Origin: JAFGVL01 sp031553685
Lineage (GTDB): Bacteria; Bacteroidota; Bacteroidia; Bacteroidales; Paludibacteraceae
Assembly (NCBI GenBank): GCA_031553685.1
Contig: JAVBLE010000065.1
Location: 1-29,604, forward strand
Length of the DNA: 29,604 nt
Direction of reading: 5' to 3'
The position numbers were made by a program, and so were the translations under genes. Below, in pieces: positions 22,934 to 29,604 of this stretch. The notes below the pieces were generated by a model. The model saw nothing but the letters and a program-made list of their open reading frames with translations, was not told where the DNA came from and ran no database searches. Positions within the stretch are counted from its first letter, which is position 1. Each line of letters begins with the position of its first letter.

Positions 22934-23152
22934 TTAAAACAGGACGGGGATAAGTGGTTTTATGTGTAGGCACTCCGAATTTTGAAGGCGTGGAGTGTTT
23001 TTAATAACGGGGACAACCTCTGCCACCGTGGGGAACTTGTCCCCAATCAGGGGGAAGTGTTCCCCCAACAGGGGGAGAGCTTCCCCAACTTCGGGGAGGG
23101 TTTCCCCCATCAAGGGGATGGCTTCCCCTAACTCGGGGAACTCTTCCCCCAT
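22934..23152 (-). CDS. Doubtful heptapeptide-repeat reading frame over the 21-bp array
   Basis: On the - strand the array is open for 72 codons and reads as seven-residue repeats of the type GEALPLL, GEHFPLI. The frame ends in a non-repeated tail (NTPRLQNSECLHIKPLIPVLF) 12 nt before the alternative start of the coiled-coil gene. The + strand is also open across the array (22995-23282), and 20-bp units break the frame further upstream. This therefore looks more like a by-product of the 21-bp period than a gene. Confidence 0.2.
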   Translation of the reverse strand: MGEEFPELGEAIPLMGETLPEVGEALPLLGEHFPLIGDKFPTVAEVVPVIKNTPRLQNSECLHIKPLIPVLF

Positions 23153-23254
23153 CTCGGGGAGACTTTCCCCTAACAGGGAAATTATTCCCCCAACTCGGGG
23201 AACTCTTCCCCTAACACGGGGACAGTTTCCCCCAACAGGGGAGAGATTCCCCCC
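23008..23254. repeat. Array of about ten 21-bp self-complementary GC-rich repeats
   Basis: Regular units begin at 23039 and run to 23254. Each has the form TTCCCC(C/T)AAC then CGGGGA plus 4 variable bases. Examples start at 23060, 23081, 23102, 23123, 23144, 23165 (20 bp), 23185, 23206 and 23227 (20 bp); a degenerate unit occupies 23008-23038. Within each unit CCCC can pair with GGGG, and every C-block can pair with every G-block, so many alternative hairpins are possible. The GC content contrasts sharply with the surrounding AT-rich DNA. Confidence 0.9.
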
Positions 23255-23299
23255 AAAAAAGTCAGGGTTTCACTTCGAGTGAAGCCCTGACTCTCTCTT
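23254..23299 (-). terminator. Hairpin terminator, repeat copy 2
   Basis: The 15-nt arms at 23260-23274 and 23278-23292 pair with one G-U around a 3-nt loop. On the - strand T6 follows. It terminates the operon of three exported proteins. Unusually, the last gene's reading frame runs through most of the hairpin and stops inside it (TGA at 23264-23262). Confidence 0.85.
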
Positions 23300-24125
23300 C
23301 GGGGGCATTAAATCTTACTGTAAATGGGCTACACCCCGAACTATTGCTGTAAATGGCAATAAATCCCTGACCGGTAGTCGTGCCGGAAATCCGTACCATC
23401 ATCTCAACAGAACTGTTTGCATCGATGGATAATCTTTTATCTCCAACGACAGCACACACACCTAATGCTTCTATATTCGAAATAACCAGCGTTTCGCTGC
23501 CGGTGTTGGTCAGGGTAAGCGGTATTTCTATATACGAAGCGTTGCCTATTGGGGGAAGACACATGGCTTTACCGTTTGTGATGGAGTTTTTGCCGTTCGA
23601 CACCTGCAACACAGGCGCAGCGCTGCCCAATACTTGTATATTATCAATCATAATATTGTAATTGCTGCCATCCGAGGCGGTCTTGGTGCGCAGGAACCGA
23701 AGTTTGACATTCGCCCTTGTTTCGTTTACATCCACCGTGTATTGCTTGTAACTTGTACCCGACACCAGAACTTTATCCACCGTTGTATATGCTCCCCCAT
23801 TGACCGACTTTTGTATTTCTACCCAATTGCTTACATTACCTACAGTTCGTGCATCAAAAATCAAAGTGTGCGGTTTATCCACCGGAGGGGTAACCATATA
23901 TCCCATGCTCGACCCGCTATATTTGACGACTGCACAGTGGGTTATCCCATTGTAGCTGCAGTCGGTGTAGTAAAACTGCCATTGCCCGCTATCAAGTATT
24001 TTTGAAGATAATGCGGTCGTGTTGTTGCTGTTTTTCTCAAACTGTTCGTGCAAAATAACCGGTTGGGCAGATGCTAAACCGGTAAATAGGAGAAAGGATA
24101 ATATGGATACTGTTTGTCTTATCAT
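23262..24125 (-). CDS. Exported two-domain beta protein without a recognisable sorting domain
   Basis: The 287-residue protein has a signal peptide (MIRQTVSILSFLLFTGLASA). A jelly-roll-like domain of the cleaved-adhesin type follows (about 22-165: HEQFEKNS, WQFYYTDCSY, FLRTKTASDGSNYNIMIDNIQVLG). Next is an Ig-like domain related to choice-of-anchor/DUF1573 folds (about 170-275: IPLTLTNTGSETLVISNIEALG, GQGFIAIYSNSSGCSPFTVRFNAP). A T9SS C-terminal domain would be expected next, but the frame instead runs into the terminator hairpin and ends ERVRASLEVKP. It may therefore be 3'-truncated. It starts 18 nt after the beta-helix gene and is co-transcribed with it. Confidence 0.8.
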   Translation of the reverse strand: MIRQTVSILSFLLFTGLASAQPVILHEQFEKNSNNTTALSSKILDSGQWQFYYTDCSYNGITHCAVVKYSGSSMGYMVTPPVDKPHTLIFDARTVGNVSNWVEIQKSVNGGAYTTVDKVLVSGTSYKQYTVDVNETRANVKLRFLRTKTASDGSNYNIMIDNIQVLGSAAPVLQVSNGKNSITNGKAMCLPPIGNASYIEIPLTLTNTGSETLVISNIEALGVCAVVGDKRLSIDANSSVEMMVRISGTTTGQGFIAIYSNSSGCSPFTVRFNAPEERVRASLEVKP

Positions 24126-24143
24126 TGTTTTGTCAAGTTTTTG

Positions 24144-25646
24144 TTATTTGACAATTGCCTTCCGCACCTCATTACCCACACGCACCATATACAGTCCTGC
24201 GTGCGGCACGGCAATGGTAGAGCCGTGGCGCGCCGCGGCTCTACGGGCTATGCATTGACCGCTCGTGTTGTAAATATTTACTACTTCGGTGGTATTTTCT
24301 ATTACAACATTACGGGCTTGGGTATATACTTTCAGGTTTGTGTTATGGGTGGTGTTTATGCCGGCGGAAATAGGGTCATCAGGGTTTTGGTATTCGTAGG
24401 CGCCCATATCTACTACCGCATTGCTTATGCGGCGGTTGGTGGCTAAGTCTTTGGTTATATCTGCACTAAGCAGGCTATTGCTGCCGGCATCTATTGCCGG
24501 ACTGCCTGCTTGTAGGCTGTAGCCATTAGCGACAAAGAGCGGGTCTTCGCCGATGATATTGTTATTTCCAATTAAATTTGTATTGCTTGTGCCGATGAGA
24601 TTGTTGGCAGTAGTAATACTGCCATTTGTTACATATATATCGTATTTTATTAATGTGTTGGAGGCACCAAAAATCCCCTTGTTATTCCATAAAATAGTAT
24701 TATACAAATTAACTATTCCATTTATGTTATGTATTCCCATCCCTATATTATCTGTTATAGACGAATTAATTATGGTAAGTACTTTTGTAGATTCATTTTG
24801 AATAACAGCATGATGATTTACATCACCAGAATTATATATTGAATAGTTATTAATAAACAAGCAATTGATAATTTTTGCATTACCCGAATTGCGGAATGTA
24901 CCTCTATAATCATCTTTGTTTTCTCTAAAAATACTGTTATTTACAATAATATCTCCATTTTCAGTATTATATATTGCACTACCGAAGTTATATCCGTTTT
25001 TATTGAATATGCAGTCTTTAATAGATGTTTGGCTATTGTTATAAATAGCACCACCGAATTGGCTTGAATTTTCTTCAAAAGTACAATTGGAAATAGAAGT
25101 GCTTTTACCATGGCAAACCAAAGCTCCAGCTCCTGACGGTGCATTGTTATTGCTAAATATACAATTATCTGCAATTAAAACACCTTCTGTTGAGTTATAA
25201 ACTGCTCCGCCTACATCATATGCTCTATTATTGTTAAAAGTGCAGTTATTCAGTGTAAGATTACCTTTATTCATGATTGCTCCGCCACCACAATTAGCTG
25301 TATTGTCTTTTAATGTCAAATGATTGAGAGTTACTGTAACATTGCTTAAAATCTCAAAATATCGTTTTTTGTTTACATTATCTGTCCAAGTTGTAGCATT
25401 TTGAATAATGGTATTGTTTACTTCATTTCCATTGATCGTGATACTTTTATCCAATTTTATTACTCCAGAAAAATAAATAGTAGTAATATTATTGGCAAAA
25501 GTAATAACATCGTTAGTATCTGCGTTAGCAATAGCTTCGCGCAACGATCCTATACCTGAATCTTCGCTACTTATTACTTTTATTGTTTTAGGAAAAATAT
25601 TTGCTACAATAAGTAGCAATAATACAATAAGTGATATTTTTTTCAT
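24144..25646 (-). CDS. Exported right-handed beta-helix protein with T9SS sorting domain
   Basis: The 500-residue protein has a signal peptide (MKKISLIVLLLLIVANIFP). A parallel beta-helix of the polymorphic-outer-membrane/pectin-lyase-like kind follows. SGIGSLREAIANADTNDVITF opens it, and repeated coils such as GGGAIMNKGNLTLNNCTFNNN, GGAVYNS and GGAIYNN run to about residue 340. GSPAIDAGSN and RRISNAVVDMGAYEY (about 395-425) mark the choice-of-anchor Q ending. The last 70 residues form a T9SS CTD (VVNIYNTSGQCIA ... GLYMVRVGNEVRKAIVK). It is probably surface-anchored. The start at 25646 is chosen at the signal peptide; an upstream in-frame codon at 25694 adds 16 residues. The CTD codes through a 28-bp palindrome (24217-24244). 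Confidence 0.88.
   Translation of the reverse strand: MKKISLIVLLLLIVANIFPKTIKVISSEDSGIGSLREAIANADTNDVITFANNITTIYFSGVIKLDKSITINGNEVNNTIIQNATTWTDNVNKKRYFEILSNVTVTLNHLTLKDNTANCGGGAIMNKGNLTLNNCTFNNNRAYDVGGAVYNSTEGVLIADNCIFSNNNAPSGAGALVCHGKSTSISNCTFEENSSQFGGAIYNNSQTSIKDCIFNKNGYNFGSAIYNTENGDIIVNNSIFRENKDDYRGTFRNSGNAKIINCLFINNYSIYNSGDVNHHAVIQNESTKVLTIINSSITDNIGMGIHNINGIVNLYNTILWNNKGIFGASNTLIKYDIYVTNGSITTANNLIGTSNTNLIGNNNIIGEDPLFVANGYSLQAGSPAIDAGSNSLLSADITKDLATNRRISNAVVDMGAYEYQNPDDPISAGINTTHNTNLKVYTQARNVVIENTTEVVNIYNTSGQCIARRAAARHGSTIAVPHAGLYMVRVGNEVRKAIVK
24217..24244. repeat. 28-bp GC-rich palindrome inside the beta-helix protein's sorting domain
   Basis: The left half, from GTAGAGCCG, is complementary to the right half ending CGGCTCTAC, with the AscI-like GGCGCGCC core near the centre. 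All 14 pairs form, one of them G-U, with no loop. It encodes the Arg/Ala-rich stretch ARRAAARHGST, which is atypical for a CTD. The GC content is far above its surroundings. Confidence 0.85.
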
Positions 25647-25707
25647 TATTAAAACTAAAGTAAACGATGTGGAAAGCAAATAGTACTTCCACACCGTTTA
25701 GTTATTG

Positions 25708-28101
25708 TTATTTATTTACAACCAATTTCTTAGTGAATTTATTTCCACTTTGAACAATGTACAAAACATAATTTCCTGATTGCACAGCAGACAAGTCCAT
25801 TTCAAATTGTGAAGATTCTGTTTTTTCTCTTTTTATGACTTTGCCATCTAAACTTACAAGCAAAATGCTACCGTTACCTTCTTGTGGTAATTGAATTGTA
25901 ACATTCTGATTAGCCGGATTTGGATATACGATAGCATCTCCTAAAGACTTACCAGTTACAGAAGTATTTGTATTTAAGCTTGTACTTCCACTTCGTAATG
26001 GAGCAGCCATTTGCAATGATTCTGATTGAGATAAACCATCCCCCACTCCTATTGAGAATGTAGTTGTAGTGCCTGACTCATCCCAAGTAAATCCTTTTTT
26101 AATTTGACAGCCGGTATTCAATGTTACAATAACATAAGCTGAACCACTTGTTGTCGGGCATTCTACAGCATAGCTTTTGAGTGCAGCTCCTGATTTTTTA
26201 AATACATCATTTACATACCATTCATACAAAGTGGCATTAGGAACTGTTCCAGTTCTTCCCATATAATATAAGTAATCTAAATTTTCAACATCCACTTCAA
26301 AAGTAGATTCAACAGTTATAGCTTTTGTAGTGTATGCTGAATAAGCACAATCTGTGTAGGCTCTTACTTTAATTACATATAAATCTTCATTTCCAGTTTG
26401 TCTTACGGTAATTTCAGAAAAATCTGAATTGGCTCCTACAATACTTCCAAAATCAACTGGGATACTCCAATCAAATTTAGTTCCAGGTACAGCCCCTGTT
26501 TTATCAACTGAAATTGTAATATTCTTTTTTAAACCCACATTTGTACAAGGCACTGTTATAGCACCAGGTTTTATTGGATTGTAAGCAACTGCTATTTTAG
26601 ACCAATCACTAGTGCTACATCCGATGGCTCTTACTTTAATAGTATCTATGGGCTCACCATTTAAAGTCAAGTCGATATAAGGTACTTGAGTGATAGTGCT
26701 ACCGTTAGAAAAACCCGGATGTTTCCATTCGTATTGGTCTGCGTTAGGCACAGCTTGAATTGTATAACTTTTGGTGCCAGTATCTCCTAATGCAAAGCAA
26801 TGGTCGCCTTCTATTGTGTCAGGTTTATCAGGACGAATATAAAATATAGAATCAATAGCATTACCGCAGCCTGCTACTACTGAAATTCGAGCAGTACCGC
26901 TTCCAACATGTATACGAGGCTCCGCTTTTGTTTCGTCACCAGGCTCTATAGACCAATCGTTATTTGCATCTTCTGTTATTTGCCAGAACATAGACATACC
27001 ATCAGCCGCTTTTGTAACGCTAAGTCTTATAGTTGTATCTTTGGGCATACAGTTCTTTTTGTTTTCGGTTTGGATAAAGTTTACTTCCGGTGTGAAAGAA
27101 CGATTTATTTGCAAGTCATAAGTTTTTTCCTCGCAAAGCCCTTTTGCCCTTAAGCGGATCTCACGCGCATCAGATGCTGGAGTAAGATGTAGAGTTGGAT
27201 TTTGAGCATCAACAACCACTGTTGAATTACTTGCCCAGCCACCACCAAGTTTTTCCCATGTATAGATTACATCTTGGCTTAGACCTTGAAGAGTAATATC
27301 AGTGTTTAGTACATTAAGCGGCAAACATAAAGTATCGCCCCAATTCATTCCTACTAATTGCGGATCAGCAGGTTTCTCAGTCAAGGTTCTACTTACTGGA
27401 GTCTGGGTTGGGTTACATGCCCCCATACTGACTGTAAGCGTTCTGTGTGTCAAGAAGTTTTGATCAACTGTGAATGTGATAGAGCTTTCGTCTGATGAAT
27501 AATAATCCTCATTTCCACCCATATTCCAATAATAATTGTCGAAGCCTATACTATTGGCATCTTTCAAACTTACCCAAGGTTCGATAGAATAAGTAACTTG
27601 TTCATTTAATTTAACACATTCGGGTCCTACAATTTCATTTGAAATGACATCAGGATATGAAAATATTTTGCGTATTTCTATTTCCATTGAAGTTTCTCTG
27701 ATATAGGTTGAGGATATTGTATTTCCGTCACAATCCACTCCATTTGGATTTGTTTTTTCTAATACGCAATCGACTCTTAATTTACCTTTTGCATATTTAC
27801 TGAATTTAGTTGAATAAGTGGTACCATTTTGAGATGAAACATAAACTGTATTGGCGTTTGCGCCAGATTCAATATTGACGCCTCCTCCTAAATAAGACCA
27901 AGAAGCACTTTTAAGTGTAAATCCATCACTTCCAACATAAGATACTGTAAAAGGGTCATTAGTTGCTGTCGCAGTCATACAGAAATAACCGGAAGTTTGA
28001 CCATTAACAGCCAGATCATTGTTAGAGTATGCATTTGTTGTCCACACTCCACAAATAAGCAGAGCGATAAGCCCTAAGGCTTTAAAATTAAAATATTTCA
28101 T
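25708..28101 (-). CDS. Large exported Ig/PKD-like protein with T9SS sorting domain
   Basis: The 797-residue protein has a signal peptide (MKYFNFKALGLIALLICGVWTTNA). A long series of Cys-containing beta-rich modules follows, with PKD-like phrases such as YTWEKLGGGW, YEWKHPGFSNG and FDWSIPVDFG preceding each strand pair. A typical T9SS type A CTD ends it: AIVYPNPANQNVTIQLPQ, ILLVSLDGKVIKRE, GNYVLYIVQSGNKFTKKLVVNK. It is probably a surface or adhesion protein, but the ligand is unknown. It is the first gene of the operon reaching 23262. The start ATG at the signal peptide is unambiguous. No TAnnTTTG box was found on this strand just upstream. Confidence 0.9.
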   Translation of the reverse strand: MKYFNFKALGLIALLICGVWTTNAYSNNDLAVNGQTSGYFCMTATATNDPFTVSYVGSDGFTLKSASWSYLGGGVNIESGANANTVYVSSQNGTTYSTKFSKYAKGKLRVDCVLEKTNPNGVDCDGNTISSTYIRETSMEIEIRKIFSYPDVISNEIVGPECVKLNEQVTYSIEPWVSLKDANSIGFDNYYWNMGGNEDYYSSDESSITFTVDQNFLTHRTLTVSMGACNPTQTPVSRTLTEKPADPQLVGMNWGDTLCLPLNVLNTDITLQGLSQDVIYTWEKLGGGWASNSTVVVDAQNPTLHLTPASDAREIRLRAKGLCEEKTYDLQINRSFTPEVNFIQTENKKNCMPKDTTIRLSVTKAADGMSMFWQITEDANNDWSIEPGDETKAEPRIHVGSGTARISVVAGCGNAIDSIFYIRPDKPDTIEGDHCFALGDTGTKSYTIQAVPNADQYEWKHPGFSNGSTITQVPYIDLTLNGEPIDTIKVRAIGCSTSDWSKIAVAYNPIKPGAITVPCTNVGLKKNITISVDKTGAVPGTKFDWSIPVDFGSIVGANSDFSEITVRQTGNEDLYVIKVRAYTDCAYSAYTTKAITVESTFEVDVENLDYLYYMGRTGTVPNATLYEWYVNDVFKKSGAALKSYAVECPTTSGSAYVIVTLNTGCQIKKGFTWDESGTTTTFSIGVGDGLSQSESLQMAAPLRSGSTSLNTNTSVTGKSLGDAIVYPNPANQNVTIQLPQEGNGSILLVSLDGKVIKREKTESSQFEMDLSAVQSGNYVLYIVQSGNKFTKKLVVNK

Positions 28102-28131
28102 TTTGATAAAAATTAAATTAGATAATTAATT

Positions 28132-28466
28132 GGGTTGAGGGGCGGCTTTGCAGCCGCACACTCAATCCGGATAAATTGGTACACCTTTAGAGAGCTGTAA
28201 GGCGTGTACAGATTCCTTTAGATTGTTAAACTCCACTTGAAGCCTAGCATCCAGTCTATTTAATTTTTATCTTTGTCCTTTCCCTTTTCTTTCTTTGGGA
28301 AAAATGAGGGAGTCAGGTAGCGTTAATCGTTATTTTACCTCCTTTGTTTGGTTCCGTGCCGGATGTTGTCGCATCTGCGCGGAACTTTTGTTTATACTTG
28401 TATCTATTTTTCTCGCCATCGGGATAAATATGGGACAATCACTTTGATTTTTGTATCCGGTGGCGA
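28132..28466 (-). other. Hairpin-rich region upstream of the 797-residue protein gene
   Basis: Three hairpins lie in the 370 nt before the ATG at 28101. The first is at 28132-28168 (outer GGGTTGAG/CTCAATCC, inner GCGGCT/AGCCGC with loop TTGC). The second is at 28351-28385 (GTTCCG/CGGAAC with further inner pairing GATG/CATC). The third is at 28413-28466 (14- and 13-nt arms, TCGCCATCGGGATA and TATCCGGTGGCGA). They may form a structured 5' leader, or be intergenic repeats. I do not recognise a known riboswitch. A 60-codon + strand frame here (28348-28530) has no coding look. Confidence 0.45.
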
Positions 28467-28500
28467 TATGTTTTTTATACACAATCTTGTAAAGTCAATA

Positions 28501-28584
28501 AAAATTAGGGTAGTTTTCACCTCGTTATAAATATTTAATCCAACCAAAAACAACAAACCGGTTGAAAACATACCCTAATGTTTT
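28501..28584. repeat. MITE-like repeat, copy 1
   Basis: This 84-bp unit is repeated at 28922-29006 with only one A inserted. Each copy has imperfect terminal inverted repeats: ATTAGGGTA then GTTTTCA at the left, TGAAAAC then TACCCTAAT at the right (16 pairs with one bulged A), enclosing an AT-rich loop of about 40 nt. It carries no coding sequence. Confidence 0.85.
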
Positions 28585-28663
28585 GTGCAAATGCTGCTCT
28601 GCTCCACCCTCAAGGTTGTGGTTTTCATAACTTACGATTTGTAAGTTAACAGGTGCAGCGCAC

Positions 28664-28857
28664 CGCAATCTTTGTAGCCGTGTGGCGTAAGCCCACGGAA
28701 TAAAATGTAAATACAAAATAGAACCGCGTAGCGGTGACACAATGGTTAATGTAGAAAAACAATTTCAATTCGTTTTTTTATGTATCGCCGCTATGCGGCT
28801 CGTTTGGTGGATGTTTCTTTATCCGTGGGCTTACGCCACACGGCTACAAAGATTGCG
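28664..28857. repeat. 36-bp perfect inverted repeat in the centre of the composite element
   Basis: The arms at 28664-28699 and 28822-28857 are exact complements (left arm contains TTTGTAGCCGTGTGGCGTAA). The 122-nt loop holds two further palindromes, ACCGC-GTA-GCGGT (28723-28735) and GCCGC-TAT-GCGGC (28787-28799). The structure lies between the two MITE-like copies. No gene is visible in it. Confidence 0.85.
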
Positions 28858-28921
28858 CTGCCCTGCAGCTTAAAAACCAGAATTCATTTCATCCATTCCA
28901 CACGAAAAACGGCAGAACCAT

Positions 28922-29006
28922 AAAATTAGGGTAGTTTTCACCTCGTTATAAATATTTAATCCAACCAAAAAACAACAAACCGGTTGAAAACATACCCTAA
29001 TGTTTT
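28922..29006. repeat. MITE-like repeat, copy 2
   Basis: This is the second 85-bp copy in direct orientation, identical to 28501-28584 except for one extra A in an A-run. Together the copies bound a 506-bp block (28501-29006). Confidence 0.85.
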
Positions 29007-29020
29007 ATATTGCCTTGTTC

Positions 29021-29074
29021 CTTGTTTGTCCTGCCGGATTTGCAAATTCGACAGGACAAAGGCAAGTTTTTTTT
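29021..29074 (+). terminator. Orphan rho-independent terminator
   Basis: TTTGTCCTG (29025-29033) and CAGGACAAA (29052-29060) form a 9-bp stem. It can be extended by TTGCCTT (29010-29016) pairing with AAGGCAA (29059-29065) as an alternative outer helix, and a T8 run follows. No + strand gene precedes it in the last 7 kb, so it may end a non-coding transcript. The 80-codon frame 29000-29242 runs through it and is not credible. Confidence 0.6.
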
Positions 29075-29306
29075 ATTCTTTATTGCATACTGCTTGTTAT
29101 CCCTATTACTGCTTTTACCAATACTAAAATAAATCAAAATACATACCGGTCGTTATGCATTTGTTGCAAATGTAAAGACATTTTTCTAATAAGACAAATT
29201 TTACCCGTCAAATTCTTAACAGCTGTGTCTATTTGTAAATAACTAATAATGTATTATTTCCACATAAACATTGAAAGCTGACATGAGAAATAAGTATTTA
29301 AAAATA

Positions 29307-29604
29307 AATAATGATACATTTTGTAACCATGAAATCTATTAGCCGGAGATTGCTTCGTTCCTCGCAATGACGCTTCGGTTAGCGGTCGTCATTGCGAGGA
29401 ACGAAGCAATCCGAACCGATAAAAAATATATTACAATGCTTAGTACATGAAAAAAATTAAAATAACAAAACAATTTATTGATATTTTTTTATCGGTTTGG
29501 ATTGCTTCGTTCCTCGCAATGACGATCGCTAACCGAAGCGTCATTGCGAGGAACGAAGCAATCTCTGACTAATAGATTTCATGGTTACAAAATGTATCAT
29601 TATT
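29307..29604. repeat. Nested inverted repeat with CATTGCGAGGAACGAAG hairpins, reaching the window edge
   Basis: The outer arms 29307-29342 and 29569-29604 are exact 36-bp complements. Inward, each side carries its own hairpin with 25-bp arms (29348-29372 with 29387-29411; 29500-29524 with 29539-29563) built from CGTCATTGCGAGGAACGAAG. With few mismatches the two sides, each about 120 bp, are complementary to each other over their whole length, around a centre of about 50 nt. The right arm ends exactly at the window edge, so the element may continue. It has no coding sequence. Confidence 0.9.

Noticed and set aside
22995..23282. Plus-strand SPxxG heptapeptide repeat protein over the 21-bp array
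   Set aside because: A 21-bp period keeps several frames open on both strands. There is no sensible start region, and it ends inside a terminator hairpin.
28348..28530. 60-codon plus-strand frame before the composite element
   Set aside because: It runs from a hairpin into the MITE-like repeat, with no coding character or start signal.
29000..29242. 80-codon plus-strand hydrophobic frame
   Set aside because: It starts in the repeat and passes through a strong terminator; it is AT-rich chance hydrophobicity.
28501..29604. CRISPR array
   Set aside because: The repeats are few, long and palindromic, with no regular spacers and no cas genes. The 21-bp array at 23039-23254 likewise has no spacers of CRISPR size.

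Overview
The window looks like a piece of a Bacteroidales chromosome, possibly near Paludibacteraceae/Dysgonomonadaceae (the family is a guess from gene content). The reasons are a type IX secretion system (T9SS) porU-porV pair, proteins with T9SS C-terminal sorting domains, Bacteroidetes-type promoters (TTG, a spacer of about 17-21 nt, then TAnnTTTG), weak Shine-Dalgarno use, a MeaB GTPase of the methylmalonyl-CoA pathway, and a rhamnogalacturonan-degrading gene set.

Layout. 1-4350: the 3' part of porU (gingipain-fold sortase) followed by porV, the pair that processes and anchors T9SS cargo. 4454-8132: housekeeping genes ispF (+), ilvC (-, long form) and an acyl-CoA thioesterase (-), then a WYL-domain regulator (-). 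8140-11560: an accessory segment. The WYL gene is divergent from three unknown genes, and a 10-bp-arm inverted repeat lies between the two promoters. A terminator follows, then an AT-rich trio: a stand-alone HsdR-N-like PD-(D/E)XK protein, a small acidic helical protein and a SLOG (DUF2493) protein. This is the best candidate for an undescribed, possibly defence-related system.

11566-16759 (-): a rhamnogalacturonan operon in transcription order GH105, antitoxin/MazF-like toxin, CE12 acetylesterase, GH43, AraC regulator. The toxin has a one-base frameshift in an A-run. Repairing it restores a family-like C-terminus whose TGA overlaps the ATG of the acetylesterase.

16916-19621 (+): an exported 20-cysteine metallothionein-like protein with a near-ideal promoter, then three tandem DUF1573 proteins of increasing size. 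19701-21517 (+): meaB and a HAD phosphatase overlapping by 4 nt. 21609-22333 (-): a MNT/HEPN toxin-antitoxin pair.

22481-23299: an unusual cassette flanked by two 46-bp near-identical hairpin terminators. It holds a small coiled-coil gene and an array of about ten 21-bp GC-rich self-complementary repeats. 23262-28101 (-): three exported proteins, two with clear T9SS sorting domains, probably cargo of a system that includes PorU/PorV. The most downstream gene runs into the terminator hairpin and lacks a sorting domain.

28102-29604 holds no convincing gene. It contains a structured leader, a composite repeat element (84/85-bp direct repeats enclosing a 36-bp inverted repeat), an orphan terminator, and a nested inverted repeat of about 300 bp reaching the window edge.
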